Source: Sphingomonas sp. HMP6 (lineage in GTDB: Bacteria; Pseudomonadota; Alphaproteobacteria; Sphingomonadales; Sphingomonadaceae). Taken from it: a stretch of DNA of 64,000 nucleotides. Below the pieces are notes generated by a model that was not told where the DNA came from, did not search any database, and saw nothing but the letters and a program-made list of their open reading frames with translations. The stretch is taken from the NCBI RefSeq assembly GCF_013374095.1, contig NZ_AP022672.1, positions 1,115,501 through 1,179,500 on the forward strand, in the 5' to 3' direction. The position numbers and the translations under genes were made by a program. Below, one piece after another: positions 27,491 to 35,547 of this stretch. Every line of letters begins with the position of its first letter. The stretch's first letter is position 1.

Positions 27491-27947
27491 CGATGCGCAC
27501 CTTGCCGTCGCTACCGACATGCACGACGATCGTCTGATCGGCGCGCGCCAGCGTGACGTCGAGCGGCCGGTCGGCAATGCCGGTCGAATCGAAGAGCACC
27601 CGGTCGCGCGGGCTTGCCCCGCTTGGTTCGGCGCGCGTGCCCTTGCTCCACTGCGTCACGCGCAAGGGGCGATCGGCCATCGCAACCCACGCGCCGTCGC
27701 GGCGCTCGTCGAAACCATAACCGCCCGCCGACACCCACACGCTGATCGGGCGCGCGCCGACGATCGCGAGGTCGTGCGCGGCGCGCGTCCGCGCAGCAAA
27801 GCGTTCGGCCTCGTCCGCCAGCCGCCCGCGCGGATCAGGCAAGGCAAGCACCACCGCCGCACTGGCCAGGCCGATGATCGTGATCACGATCATCAACTCG
27901 ATCAGCGTGAAGCCGTTTTCGGTCTTCGAGGCGACGCGGTGCTCCAT
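27483..27947 (-). CDS. gspH: Type II secretion minor pseudopilin H
   Basis: A 154-residue minor pseudopilin with leader MEHRVASKTENG and mature start FTLIELMIVITIIGLASAAVV. The globular domain includes the family pattern of a region rich in arginine after the helix (DEAERFAARTRAAHDLAIV) and WVAMADRPLRV. ATG 27947 is 7 bp after the gspG stop. It links the tip complex to the GspG shaft. Confidence 0.92.
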   Translation of the reverse strand: MEHRVASKTENGFTLIELMIVITIIGLASAAVVLALPDPRGRLADEAERFAARTRAAHDLAIVGARPISVWVSAGGYGFDERRDGAWVAMADRPLRVTQWSKGTRAEPSGASPRDRVLFDSTGIADRPLDVTLARADQTIVVHVGSDGKVRIGG

Positions 27948-27954
27948 CGAGGCG

Positions 27955-28413
27955 TTATTGCCAGCTACCGATATCGGCGTTGGGCCCCTCGCCGCCCACT
28001 TTCTTGTCCGCGCCCAGCGTCCAGATATCGACGTCGCCATGTTCGCCCGGCGCGGCGTAGAGATACGGACGGCCCCACGGATCGTTGGGCAGTTTCTTGA
28101 TATAGCCGCCGCGCTGATATTTGGACGCATCGGCATCGGCCGGCGGCGAAACAAGCGCCTGCAGCCCGTCAGTCGTCGTCGGATAACCGTCATTCTGCAG
28201 CTTGTAGAGATCGAGCGCGCCTTCGATCGTGGCGATGTCGGCCTTGGCCTTGGTGATCTTACCGCGGTCACCGAGCGGCAGCACGTTGAACGTCACGATC
28301 GCGGCGAGCAAGCCGAGGATGACGATCACGACCATCAGTTCGATCAGCGTGAAACCCTGTTCGGACGGGCGAACGCGGGTCGCACCAGCGGATTTCGGGG
28401 CAGATTCAGACAT
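27955..28413 (-). CDS. gspG: Type II secretion major pseudopilin G
   Basis: A 152-residue major pseudopilin. The prepilin site is EQG before FTLIELMVVIVILGLLAAIV. Conserved GspG features include KAKADIATIEGALDLYKLQNDGYPTT, the GYIKKLPNDPWGRPYLY block and C-terminal acidic residues that bind calcium (GADKKVGGEGPNADIGSW). ATG 28413 has GAGG seven bases upstream; an ATG at 28425 overlapping the gspF stop would add four residues. Confidence 0.96.
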   Translation of the reverse strand: MSESAPKSAGATRVRPSEQGFTLIELMVVIVILGLLAAIVTFNVLPLGDRGKITKAKADIATIEGALDLYKLQNDGYPTTTDGLQALVSPPADADASKYQRGGYIKKLPNDPWGRPYLYAAPGEHGDVDIWTLGADKKVGGEGPNADIGSWQ

Positions 28414-28421
28414 AACAGACC

Positions 28422-29648
28422 TCATTGTCCGGCAAGAGTGTTGAGTTGCAGGATCGGGAGCAGGATCGATAGCACGATCGTGGCGACGACGCCGCCCATC
28501 ACGACGATGATCAGTGGTTCGAGCAGCGACAGGGCCGTGGTGGTGAAGCGGTCGAACTCGCGCTCGAGATAGTCGGCGGCGCGCTCCAGCATATCGTCGA
28601 GCTGCCCGGCGGTCTCGCCCGAGGCGGCGAGATAGGTCAGCAGCGGTGGGAACACGCCCGTACGCCGCATCGCGGCCGACAGGCTGCCGCCGCCACGGAT
28701 CGAGTCGATGATCTCGTCCGACGCCTGTTTCAGCCGCAAATTGTGGATCGTGCCGCCGGTTAGGGTCAACCCTTCGAGCAAAGGCAGGCGGCTCGCGACC
28801 ATCGTCGCCAGTGTGCGGGCCATGCGGGCGGCGTGGAGATCACGCAGCAGCCTTCCCAGCAAGGGAAGCTTCAGGATACGGGTGTCGAACGCGAGCTTGA
28901 TGCGCGGGTTCTTTAACGCGCGCCACGTGCCGAAAATGGCCATCGCGCCGACCAGCAGCAGGACCCACCAATAGCCGACGAGAAAGCCAGAAACCGCCAT
29001 CACCGCGCGCGTAAGGAAGGGCAGTTCCTGACCAACGGTATCGAATTGTTCGACCACTTGCGGGACGACGAACACCATCAGCGCGGTCACCACCGCCATC
29101 GCCACCACCGCCAGCACTGACGGGTAAGCGAGCGTGGTCAGAATCTTACCGTTCATTTCGGCCTGACGTTCGAGCAGAACCGACAAGCGTTCGAGAATGA
29201 CCGGGAGAGAGCCCGAGGTTTCGCCCACCGATACCATCGCGCGGTAGAGTGCGGGAAAGCTCTTGGCCTCGCGCGCCATCGCCTCGTGCAGGCGCCGCCC
29301 CTCCATCACGCCCGAATGGACCGAATCGACGATCGCGCGGACATGCTCTTGTTCGGTCTGGCGGCTGATCGTGCGGAGCGATTCCTCCAGCGGCGAAACG
29401 CGGTTGAGCGTCGCGAGCTGGCGCGTAAAAAGCGTCAACTGCTTGGTGTTCATCTTGGCGCCGCCGATCCGAAAATCGGAGAGCAGCGCCTTGCCCTTTG
29501 CCGGGCGGCCCGAGCCGGGCTCGACCTTGACGACGTAAAGCCGCCGCCGGTCGAGCGCGGAACGCGCCTCGTCGATCGAAGGCGCGGCGATATGCCCGCG
29601 CACCTCGCGCCCCTTGGTGTCGATCACAAGGTAATCGAAGTCAGCCAT
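28422..29648 (-). CDS. gspF: Type II secretion inner-membrane platform protein F
   Basis: A 408-residue polytopic platform protein with two repeated T2SSF domains. Each has the cytoplasmic helical bundle (LATLNRVSPLEESLRTISRQ in the first, ATMVASRLPLLEGLTLTGG in the second), and three membrane segments lie near 170-195, 220-240 and the C-terminus (LIIVVMGGVVATIVLSILLP). It contacts GspE, GspL and GspM. It follows gspE after a 113-bp gap holding an inverted repeat, one of only two roomy gaps in the operon. Confidence 0.95.
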   Translation of the reverse strand: MADFDYLVIDTKGREVRGHIAAPSIDEARSALDRRRLYVVKVEPGSGRPAKGKALLSDFRIGGAKMNTKQLTLFTRQLATLNRVSPLEESLRTISRQTEQEHVRAIVDSVHSGVMEGRRLHEAMAREAKSFPALYRAMVSVGETSGSLPVILERLSVLLERQAEMNGKILTTLAYPSVLAVVAMAVVTALMVFVVPQVVEQFDTVGQELPFLTRAVMAVSGFLVGYWWVLLLVGAMAIFGTWRALKNPRIKLAFDTRILKLPLLGRLLRDLHAARMARTLATMVASRLPLLEGLTLTGGTIHNLRLKQASDEIIDSIRGGGSLSAAMRRTGVFPPLLTYLAASGETAGQLDDMLERAADYLEREFDRFTTTALSLLEPLIIVVMGGVVATIVLSILLPILQLNTLAGQ

Positions 29649-29683
29649 TGGCCACGTCACCAGAGACGATCGCAAAACCGATC

Positions 29684-29741
29684 GTTTCGAGCGAAGTCGA
29701 GAAACCTGCCCTTTGCTCGGTTTCTCGACTTCGCTCGAAAC
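29684..29741. repeat. Perfect 22-bp inverted repeat between gspE and gspF
   Basis: Arms 29684-29705 and 29720-29741 are exact reverse complements (core TTTCGAGCGAAGTCGAGAAA) with a 14-base loop. This is typical of a REP-like extragenic palindrome and could form an mRNA hairpin inside the operon. Confidence 0.9.
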
Positions 29742-29761
29742 GAACGGACGGAGGGGCGACC

Positions 29762-31336
29762 TTACCCATCCGCCACCTCAGGCAGCGCCATCGGGGCCTC
29801 GGCATCGGCCATATCGCGGCGCGAGACGCGGACTGCCTCCTCGGGCGTGGTGACGCCGTCGCGGACGAGCTGGCGTGCGGCCGAGCCCAGCGTTGGCGCA
29901 TGGAGGAAAGCGTGGCGCGCGATCAGCGCCTCGTCGCCGCCGTCATTGATCATGCGGCGGACCGTTTCGTCGATGCGGATCGCTTCATAAACGCCAACGC
30001 GGCCCTTGAAGCCGGTGCCCTGGCACATTTCACATCCCACCGCCTCATAGACGATCGTCCCCGCATCGAAGCCGAGCAGCGCCGAAACCGAGCCCTCGGC
30101 TTGCACCGGCTTGCGGCAATTCTCGCATAGCCGCCGCACCAGCCGCTGTGCGATGACCGCGCGCAGCGTGGAGGCGAGCAGGAACGGCTCGACCTTCATG
30201 TCGCGCATACGGGTAATCGCGCCGACCGCGTCGTTGGTGTGGACGGTGGACAGCACGAGATGCCCGGTGAGCGAGGCCTGGACCGCGATCTCGGCAGTCT
30301 CGCGGTCGCGAATTTCGCCGACCATCACGACGTCGGGGTCCTGTCGCAGGATCGCGCGCAGGCCCGCGGCAAAGGTCAGACCGACCTTGGGATTGACCTG
30401 TGTCTGGCCGATCCCCTCCATCGCATATTCGACCGGATCCTCGACCGTCAGGATATTACGGCTGCCGTCGTTGAGCAGGCGCATCGCGGCATAGAGCGTG
30501 GTGGTCTTGCCCGACCCGGTCGGCCCGGTGACCAGGATGATGCCGTTGGGTTCGGTAATCGCTTCCTTGAGCAGGCCGTTGATCGCCGCAGTCATGCCGA
30601 GCACGTCGAGCGTGATGCCGGCATTTTCCTTGTCGAGAATACGCAGCACGACGCGTTCGCCCGCGCGGGACGGCAGCGTGGAGACGCGCACGTCGAGCAG
30701 TTTGCCCCCCAGCGTCAGGCCGATGCGGCCGTCCTGCGGCACGCGGCGCTCGGCAATGTCGAGCCGCGCCATCACCTTCACGCGGCTGACCACCACGGGC
30801 GCGACGTGTGGCGGCATCCGCAGCGTCTCGCGCAGCACGCCGTCAATCCGCATTCGCACGACGAGGCCAGTCTCATACGGCTCGATATGAATGTCCGAAA
30901 CGCCGTTGCGCGCGGCGTCCGCGATGATGCCGTTGATCAGCCGGATCGCGGGCGCATCGTCGGCTGTATCGAGCAGATCGTCGGCGGTGGGGAGGTGATC
31001 GGCGAGCATGTCGAGCTCATCGCCAAGCCCAAGCGTGCCTGCGGCCATGGCGGCGGCTTGGCCGTCCATCGCATAGGCTTCCGACAACAGGCGGTCGAAT
31101 TCGGTGGCCGAGACGAAGCCGACGTCGAACGGGCGCGCGAGGTGGCGGCGCAGTTCGAGCAGCACCTTGGGATCGGCCCCCTCGCGCATCGCGACCGCGA
31201 AATGCGAATCGGTGCCGGGATCTAGCACCACGCCGAAACGGCGCGCGAACGCATAGGGAATGGTGATGTTGGGGATGGTTGCTAAGGCGTCCGACACTGC
31301 CTCGCCCATCGCGAGCGTCTGGTGGAGGTCGCTCAT
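29762..31336 (-). CDS. gspE: Type II secretion ATPase E
   Basis: A 524-residue secretion ATPase. The N-terminal T2SSE_N region precedes the RecA-like domain with Walker A GPTGSGKTTT (K277), an Asp box, Walker B VGEIRDRETAEIA, and the His box TGHLVLSTVHTNDA. A tetracysteine zinc motif (LCENCRK ... CEMCQGTG) lies near residues 405-440. It powers pseudopilus assembly from the cytoplasm, docked to GspL and GspF. Both flanks of the gene carry inverted repeats, unlike the rest of the operon. Confidence 0.97.
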   Translation of the reverse strand: MSDLHQTLAMGEAVSDALATIPNITIPYAFARRFGVVLDPGTDSHFAVAMREGADPKVLLELRRHLARPFDVGFVSATEFDRLLSEAYAMDGQAAAMAAGTLGLGDELDMLADHLPTADDLLDTADDAPAIRLINGIIADAARNGVSDIHIEPYETGLVVRMRIDGVLRETLRMPPHVAPVVVSRVKVMARLDIAERRVPQDGRIGLTLGGKLLDVRVSTLPSRAGERVVLRILDKENAGITLDVLGMTAAINGLLKEAITEPNGIILVTGPTGSGKTTTLYAAMRLLNDGSRNILTVEDPVEYAMEGIGQTQVNPKVGLTFAAGLRAILRQDPDVVMVGEIRDRETAEIAVQASLTGHLVLSTVHTNDAVGAITRMRDMKVEPFLLASTLRAVIAQRLVRRLCENCRKPVQAEGSVSALLGFDAGTIVYEAVGCEMCQGTGFKGRVGVYEAIRIDETVRRMINDGGDEALIARHAFLHAPTLGSAARQLVRDGVTTPEEAVRVSRRDMADAEAPMALPEVADG

Positions 31337-31348
31337 AGCTCTTTTCCC

Positions 31349-31449
31349 TTCCCGGCGAAGGCCGGGGTCCAGTTCCGTGGCGTCGTTTGCCGAGGCGCAA
31401 CGTTCAGGCTCGTCGACCTTCCCGACTGGGCCCCGGCCTTCGCCGGGGA
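31349..31449. repeat. 25-bp inverted repeat between gspD and gspE
   Basis: Arms 31349-31373 and 31425-31449 pair with one exception and share the core CCGGCGAAGGCCGGGGTCCAG. The same palindrome family recurs at 56694-56760 upstream of mfd. The 51-bp loop contains no gene. Confidence 0.88.
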
Positions 31450-31473
31450 GCGACCAAGCAAGCGACCGCGCAC

Positions 31474-33684
31474 CTACCGACTCCGCTTTGTTTTGATCAC
31501 ACTGCTCGAGCTACGTTGGATCGGCACCGAAATACGCGGATCCTCGATATTGCCCGGGATCGGCGCACTCGGGATCGGGGGCGTGGCACCGAGATAGTCA
31601 CGGACGAGCTGATCGATCGAGGGTTCCTCGTTCGGCGTCGCCAAACCCTGTTGCAGCCGCAGATAGCCATAGCGCTGCTCGGTCAGCTTGCGGCTGTCCT
31701 CGGCGCTGCGCAGGATCGTCGGGCGGATGAAGATCATCAGGTTCGTCTTGGTCCGCGACTTCGCCTTCGATCTGAACAGATTGCCGAGGCCCGGAATATC
31801 ACCGAGCAACGGAATTTTCTCGATCGTGCGACGCTCATTGTCGTCGAGCAGGCCGCTGATCACCGCAATGTCGCCGTCATCGACGGTGCGAACGGTTTCG
31901 ACCTCGCGCTTGTTGAGGATCAAATCGCTATTGTCGCTCGACACCGGCCCCGCGATCGAGCTGACTTCGAGCCGCAGATTGAGCTTCACGGTGCCGCTCG
32001 AATTGACTTGGGGGCGCACCGTCAGCTCGATGCCGACATTCTCGCGCTGCGTCGTGCGGAACGCGTTATCGAAATTGGTCGACAGCGCCTGGCCCGTGGT
32101 GATCGGGATTTCCTGCCCGACCAGGCTGTGCGCTTCCTGATTGTCGAGCATGACAAGATGCGGAACCTGGAGCAGGTTGGAGGTCGTGTCGCTCTTGACC
32201 GCATTGATGATCGACCCGAACACCGTGTCGCCGATCTTGCCCGCCCAGCCGCCGAAACCGCCGCTCGCGCCAAGGATCGATTGCAGCGCCGATTGCTGCA
32301 GCGAATCGCTGGCGGAGCTGTTCGAACTGGTCGTAACCGTGCTGCCGTTGATGACGGTGGTCTGCGTGTTGAGCTGCCGCGCACCGATCGCGCCCGCAAT
32401 CGTCAACAGGCTCGGCGCGGTGTTCTGGAAACTGGAGGCGGCGAAGACACCGCCCTTGATATTGGCGATCGCGAATTGCGCGCCAAGCTGGCTGGCGGTC
32501 TGGTCCGACACTTCGGCGACGATCGCCTCGACCAGGACTTGTTCGCGGCGCGTATCAAGCTGCCGCACGACATCGGCGAGTTGTCGCTGCACCTCGGCGG
32601 GGGCTGCGATGACGATGGCGTTGGCGCCGACGAAGCGCGTGACGACCGAGGCCGAGCGCCCGCCCGCGCTGATCGCGGCCTGGCCCTGCTGGCCACCGCC
32701 ACCCCCGACATCCTGCTGGACGGCGGGGGTATTGGCGGGCCGCGACGTCGGCTGGAAGCCGCTGCCGCCGCCTTGCTGGCCGCTGTTGCCACCGAAATTC
32801 GAGGCGGAAAGCTGCTGGTTGGTGATCGGCGACGGGGTTTGCCCGACGAGTTGCTGCAGCACGGGCAGGAGCTGCTCGGCATCGGCGTTTTCGAGGAAGA
32901 TGACCTTGATCTCGGTGCCGTTCTTTGCCCGCCGGTCGAGATCCTCGGCAACGGCGGCAAGCCGCGCGACTGAATTGGCATCGCCGCGGATCGCGACCGA
33001 ATTGGAGCTGGCGACCGCGACGACGCTGACCCCAGTCGAGGGACCGGCTCCGCCTGCCCCGCCGCCGCCACTTTGCCCCGAAAGCGCCTGTAGCGCGGTG
33101 GCGATTTCGCGCGCGCCGGCGTTCTTCAGCGCGACGACGCGTGTGGCGGAGGTATCGGCATCGATCCGGCGAAGCACTTCGCGCACGCGACGGATATTGT
33201 CGGCGAAATCGACGATGACCAGGCTGTTGCCGCCGCGATTGGCCGTGACCGACCCTTGCGCCGAAACCAGCCCGCGCACCGTATCGACTGCGGTCGATGC
33301 CTCGATCGCGCGCAGCCGCACGACTTCGGTCACAAAGCTGTTGCCCGCCACCCCGCGCGATCCGACGCGGCTCGGCTGCGACGCGGCATTGTCGGTCGGC
33401 TGGATACGAAACGCGCCATTGCCGGTCGGCACCGCGATCAACCCGTTCGAGCGCAGCGTGGACAGGAAAATCTCGAAATATTCGGATTTCGACACCGGAT
33501 GATCGGTGACGACGGTCACCTTGCCGGTCACCCGCGCATCGATGATGAAGGTGCGCCCGGTCACGCGCGCGGCATCGGCGATGAAGGCGCGGATATCGGC
33601 ATCGCGCACGTTCATCGACGTCTGCGCAAGCGCGGTACCTGCCAGCGTGAAGGCCATGATGGGGCCGAGGATCAGTTTCTTCAT
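31474..33684 (-). CDS. gspD: Type II secretion secretin D
   Basis: A 736-residue outer-membrane secretin. A signal peptide (MKKLILGPIMAFTLAGTALA) is followed by the N0 domain and N1-N3 repeats (VVALKNAGAREIATALQAL, IKVIFLENADAEQLLPVLQQL, QVLVEAIVAEVSD), with a Gly/Gln-rich insert in N3 (about 300-345). The C-terminal secretin barrel has VPHLVMLDNQEAHSLVGQEIP and IPLLGDIPGLGNLFRSK. It forms the exit channel. No pilotin gene is adjacent. It overlaps gspC by 4 bp. Confidence 0.97.
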   Translation of the reverse strand: MKKLILGPIMAFTLAGTALAQTSMNVRDADIRAFIADAARVTGRTFIIDARVTGKVTVVTDHPVSKSEYFEIFLSTLRSNGLIAVPTGNGAFRIQPTDNAASQPSRVGSRGVAGNSFVTEVVRLRAIEASTAVDTVRGLVSAQGSVTANRGGNSLVIVDFADNIRRVREVLRRIDADTSATRVVALKNAGAREIATALQALSGQSGGGGAGGAGPSTGVSVVAVASSNSVAIRGDANSVARLAAVAEDLDRRAKNGTEIKVIFLENADAEQLLPVLQQLVGQTPSPITNQQLSASNFGGNSGQQGGGSGFQPTSRPANTPAVQQDVGGGGGQQGQAAISAGGRSASVVTRFVGANAIVIAAPAEVQRQLADVVRQLDTRREQVLVEAIVAEVSDQTASQLGAQFAIANIKGGVFAASSFQNTAPSLLTIAGAIGARQLNTQTTVINGSTVTTSSNSSASDSLQQSALQSILGASGGFGGWAGKIGDTVFGSIINAVKSDTTSNLLQVPHLVMLDNQEAHSLVGQEIPITTGQALSTNFDNAFRTTQRENVGIELTVRPQVNSSGTVKLNLRLEVSSIAGPVSSDNSDLILNKREVETVRTVDDGDIAVISGLLDDNERRTIEKIPLLGDIPGLGNLFRSKAKSRTKTNLMIFIRPTILRSAEDSRKLTEQRYGYLRLQQGLATPNEEPSIDQLVRDYLGATPPIPSAPIPGNIEDPRISVPIQRSSSSVIKTKRSR

Positions 33685-34547
33685 GGCCCCGCAATCGTGA
33701 TGGCAAGTGGGAGTGTGGCGCCGCCGCGCTCAACCGTGATCGAGAGCGTGCCGCCTTTGGCATATTGTGCGCCGATACGCTCGATATCGGCCTGACCGCT
33801 GACCGGGCGCCCGCCGATCTGCGTCACGACGTCGCCGTCGCGCAGACCCGCCGCGCGGAAGGCCGCGCCGCCGCCTTGCGAGCGGACCGTCATGCCGTTG
33901 ACGCGACCTTGGTCGATCCGCGGGATGAAGCCGATATCGGATTTGATCTGGCCAAAGCTGACGCCGTTGGCACCATTGCCGCCCGGCGCTGGCGGGCCGA
34001 CTGGCGGTGCCGCGCCATTGCCGCCGATCAGCGGGGGTCCATTGGGCACCGGCGCCGCTGCGGGTGCCTGATCCGGCTGGACCAGAAACAGATCTTCCGA
34101 AGCGCCGCCGCGGTCGATCGTGACATGATCGAACGCGACCGCCTTCAACCGTACGCCGGGCATGATCTCCTGCCCCACGCCAATGCTTTGCTGCACGCCG
34201 TCCGGCCCCGCGATGATCGCCGATCCACCACCCTGCGCTTCGTCGAGACGCGTGCCGAACAGCGTGAGTTGCAGCGTGGTGACAACGCTCGGCCCGGCGG
34301 CATCACCGCCACTGATCAGGAAGAAAGGATCGAACCCGCGCAAGATCGCTTGCGGCGCGGCGGCGATGTTGCCTTGTTCAGGCCGCCACACGCCGACCGG
34401 CCCGACCGGCGTCAGCACCGCCCACACCAGGCGCGCGCATTGCACCGCGAGCAGCGCGATCAGCAGCAGCTCGACGCCGGTATAGACTTTCGTGACGGGT
34501 ACGCGTCGCAAAAAGGCTCGCGCCCGCGCATCCAAAACCAACCGCAT
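33681..34547 (-). CDS. gspC: Type II secretion protein C (PDZ type)
   Basis: A 288-residue protein connecting platform and secretin. One membrane helix (about 24-44), a periplasmic homology region (AILRGFDPFFLISGG ... LQLTLFGTRLDEAQGGGSAII), a Pro/Gly-rich linker, and a C-terminal PDZ domain (GAAFRAAGLRDGDVVTQIGG and following). It is the first gene of gspCDEFGHIJKLMN. The operon promoter must lie in the 140-bp gap before the divergent oxygenase gene. Confidence 0.93.
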   Translation of the reverse strand: MRLVLDARARAFLRRVPVTKVYTGVELLLIALLAVQCARLVWAVLTPVGPVGVWRPEQGNIAAAPQAILRGFDPFFLISGGDAAGPSVVTTLQLTLFGTRLDEAQGGGSAIIAGPDGVQQSIGVGQEIMPGVRLKAVAFDHVTIDRGGASEDLFLVQPDQAPAAAPVPNGPPLIGGNGAAPPVGPPAPGGNGANGVSFGQIKSDIGFIPRIDQGRVNGMTVRSQGGGAAFRAAGLRDGDVVTQIGGRPVSGQADIERIGAQYAKGGTLSITVERGGATLPLAITIAGP

Positions 34548-34687
34548 GCGGCACCAATCCCCGATCGCGACCCTGCTAGGCGGCGAGTGTTACAGTCCGG
34601 CGTCATTCGTGTGAAGCCATGCGTCATATCACCGCCGCCCGCGCAAGCGACTGGAATAAGCGCAATCACTTTGGCAGAGAGGCGGTC

Positions 34688-35353
34688 ATGATGCACCCCC
34701 TCAATCTCGGCTCGGGTCACCCCTCTGAGGCGGTGGTCGATCACATCCTGGCGCAATCCGGGGTCCAGCGCGTGCCGAGTCCCAAGCTGACGCTCTTCAT
34801 CCGCCGGCATTTCCTCGATGCGGAAACGTGCGCGGCGATCTGTGCCGCGGTCGATGCGACCCGGCGACCATCGACCGTCGCGGATTTTAACGGCGATCCG
34901 ACCTATCGTACCAGCGAGACCGGCGATCTCCCGCCCGACGACCCGCTCACGATCACGCTCAACGAAAAGATCACGGCGTTCACCGGGCTCGATCCGCTGC
35001 ATGGCGAGCCGATACAAGGGCAGCGCTATGCCGTCGGCCAGGAATTCAAGCAGCATACCGACTATTTCGAACCGAACGGACCGGATTTCGACAAATTCTG
35101 TAGCGTCGCCGGCAACCGGACATGGACCGTGATGATCTATCTCAACACGCCCGAGGCCGGTGGTGCGACGCGCTTCAAGACGATCGACAAGATCGTCCAG
35201 CCCGAGCTTGGCAAGCTGCTCGCGTGGAACAATCGCCGCCCCGACGGCACGCTCAATCCCGCCACGATGCACCACGGCATGAAGGTGCGCGCGGGGACCA
35301 AGTATGTTGTAACCAAATGGTTTCGCGAACGGCCGTGGGGGTGGGCTTCCTGA
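34688..35353 (+). CDS. 2OG-Fe(II) oxygenase, prolyl 4-hydroxylase-like
   Basis: A 221-residue 2-oxoglutarate and iron dependent dioxygenase of the P4H type. The iron triad is H123 and D125 in FKQHTDYFEP and H195 in TMHHGM, with the 2-oxoglutarate-binding Lys205 in AGTKYVVTKWF. The N-terminal 40 residues form a variable extension. A substrate cannot be inferred; bacterial homologues act on free or protein-bound proline or remain uncharacterised. ATG 34688 has GAGG upstream; a start at 34619 is possible but its extra residues look non-coding. It is divergent from gspC. Confidence 0.9.
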   Translation: MMHPLNLGSGHPSEAVVDHILAQSGVQRVPSPKLTLFIRRHFLDAETCAAICAAVDATRRPSTVADFNGDPTYRTSETGDLPPDDPLTITLNEKITAFTGLDPLHGEPIQGQRYAVGQEFKQHTDYFEPNGPDFDKFCSVAGNRTWTVMIYLNTPEAGGATRFKTIDKIVQPELGKLLAWNNRRPDGTLNPATMHHGMKVRAGTKYVVTKWFRERPWGWAS

Positions 35354-35382
35354 CCGCGGTGCGTGCGGGTCACGACTTATAT

Positions 35383-35433
35383 TTGTCACGTAAGTGATAC
35401 GCTTCTGTCACGAAAATACACTGAGCGCGTCAC
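35383..35433 (+). promoter_or_regulatory. Putative PhoB-box-like operator array
   Basis: Five 7-base units recur exactly every 11 bp at 35383, 35394, 35405, 35416 and 35427: TTGTCAC, GTGATAC, CTGTCAC, ATACACT, GCGTCAC. The first and third match the Pho-box half-site (CTGTCAT/C); the others are weaker. Four-base spacers include the A-rich GTAA and GAAA. The array ends 114 bp before the lipoprotein start. The PhoB assignment is inference. Confidence 0.6.
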
Positions 35434-35547
35434 ATCCCTTTCCTAGAGCGACCCTCGATGAGGATGCGAGGGGGCGAGCCGACTCGCGACTGCATCGTCT
35501 GATCAAAGCCGCCAACCAGGCGGCTCAGCGAGCTGGAGACAGGGAAC

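Noticed and set aside
31349..31449. Rho-independent terminator between gspD and gspE
   Set aside because: There is no T-tract, the loop is 51 bp, and the same palindrome occurs before mfd; it fits a dispersed repeat better.
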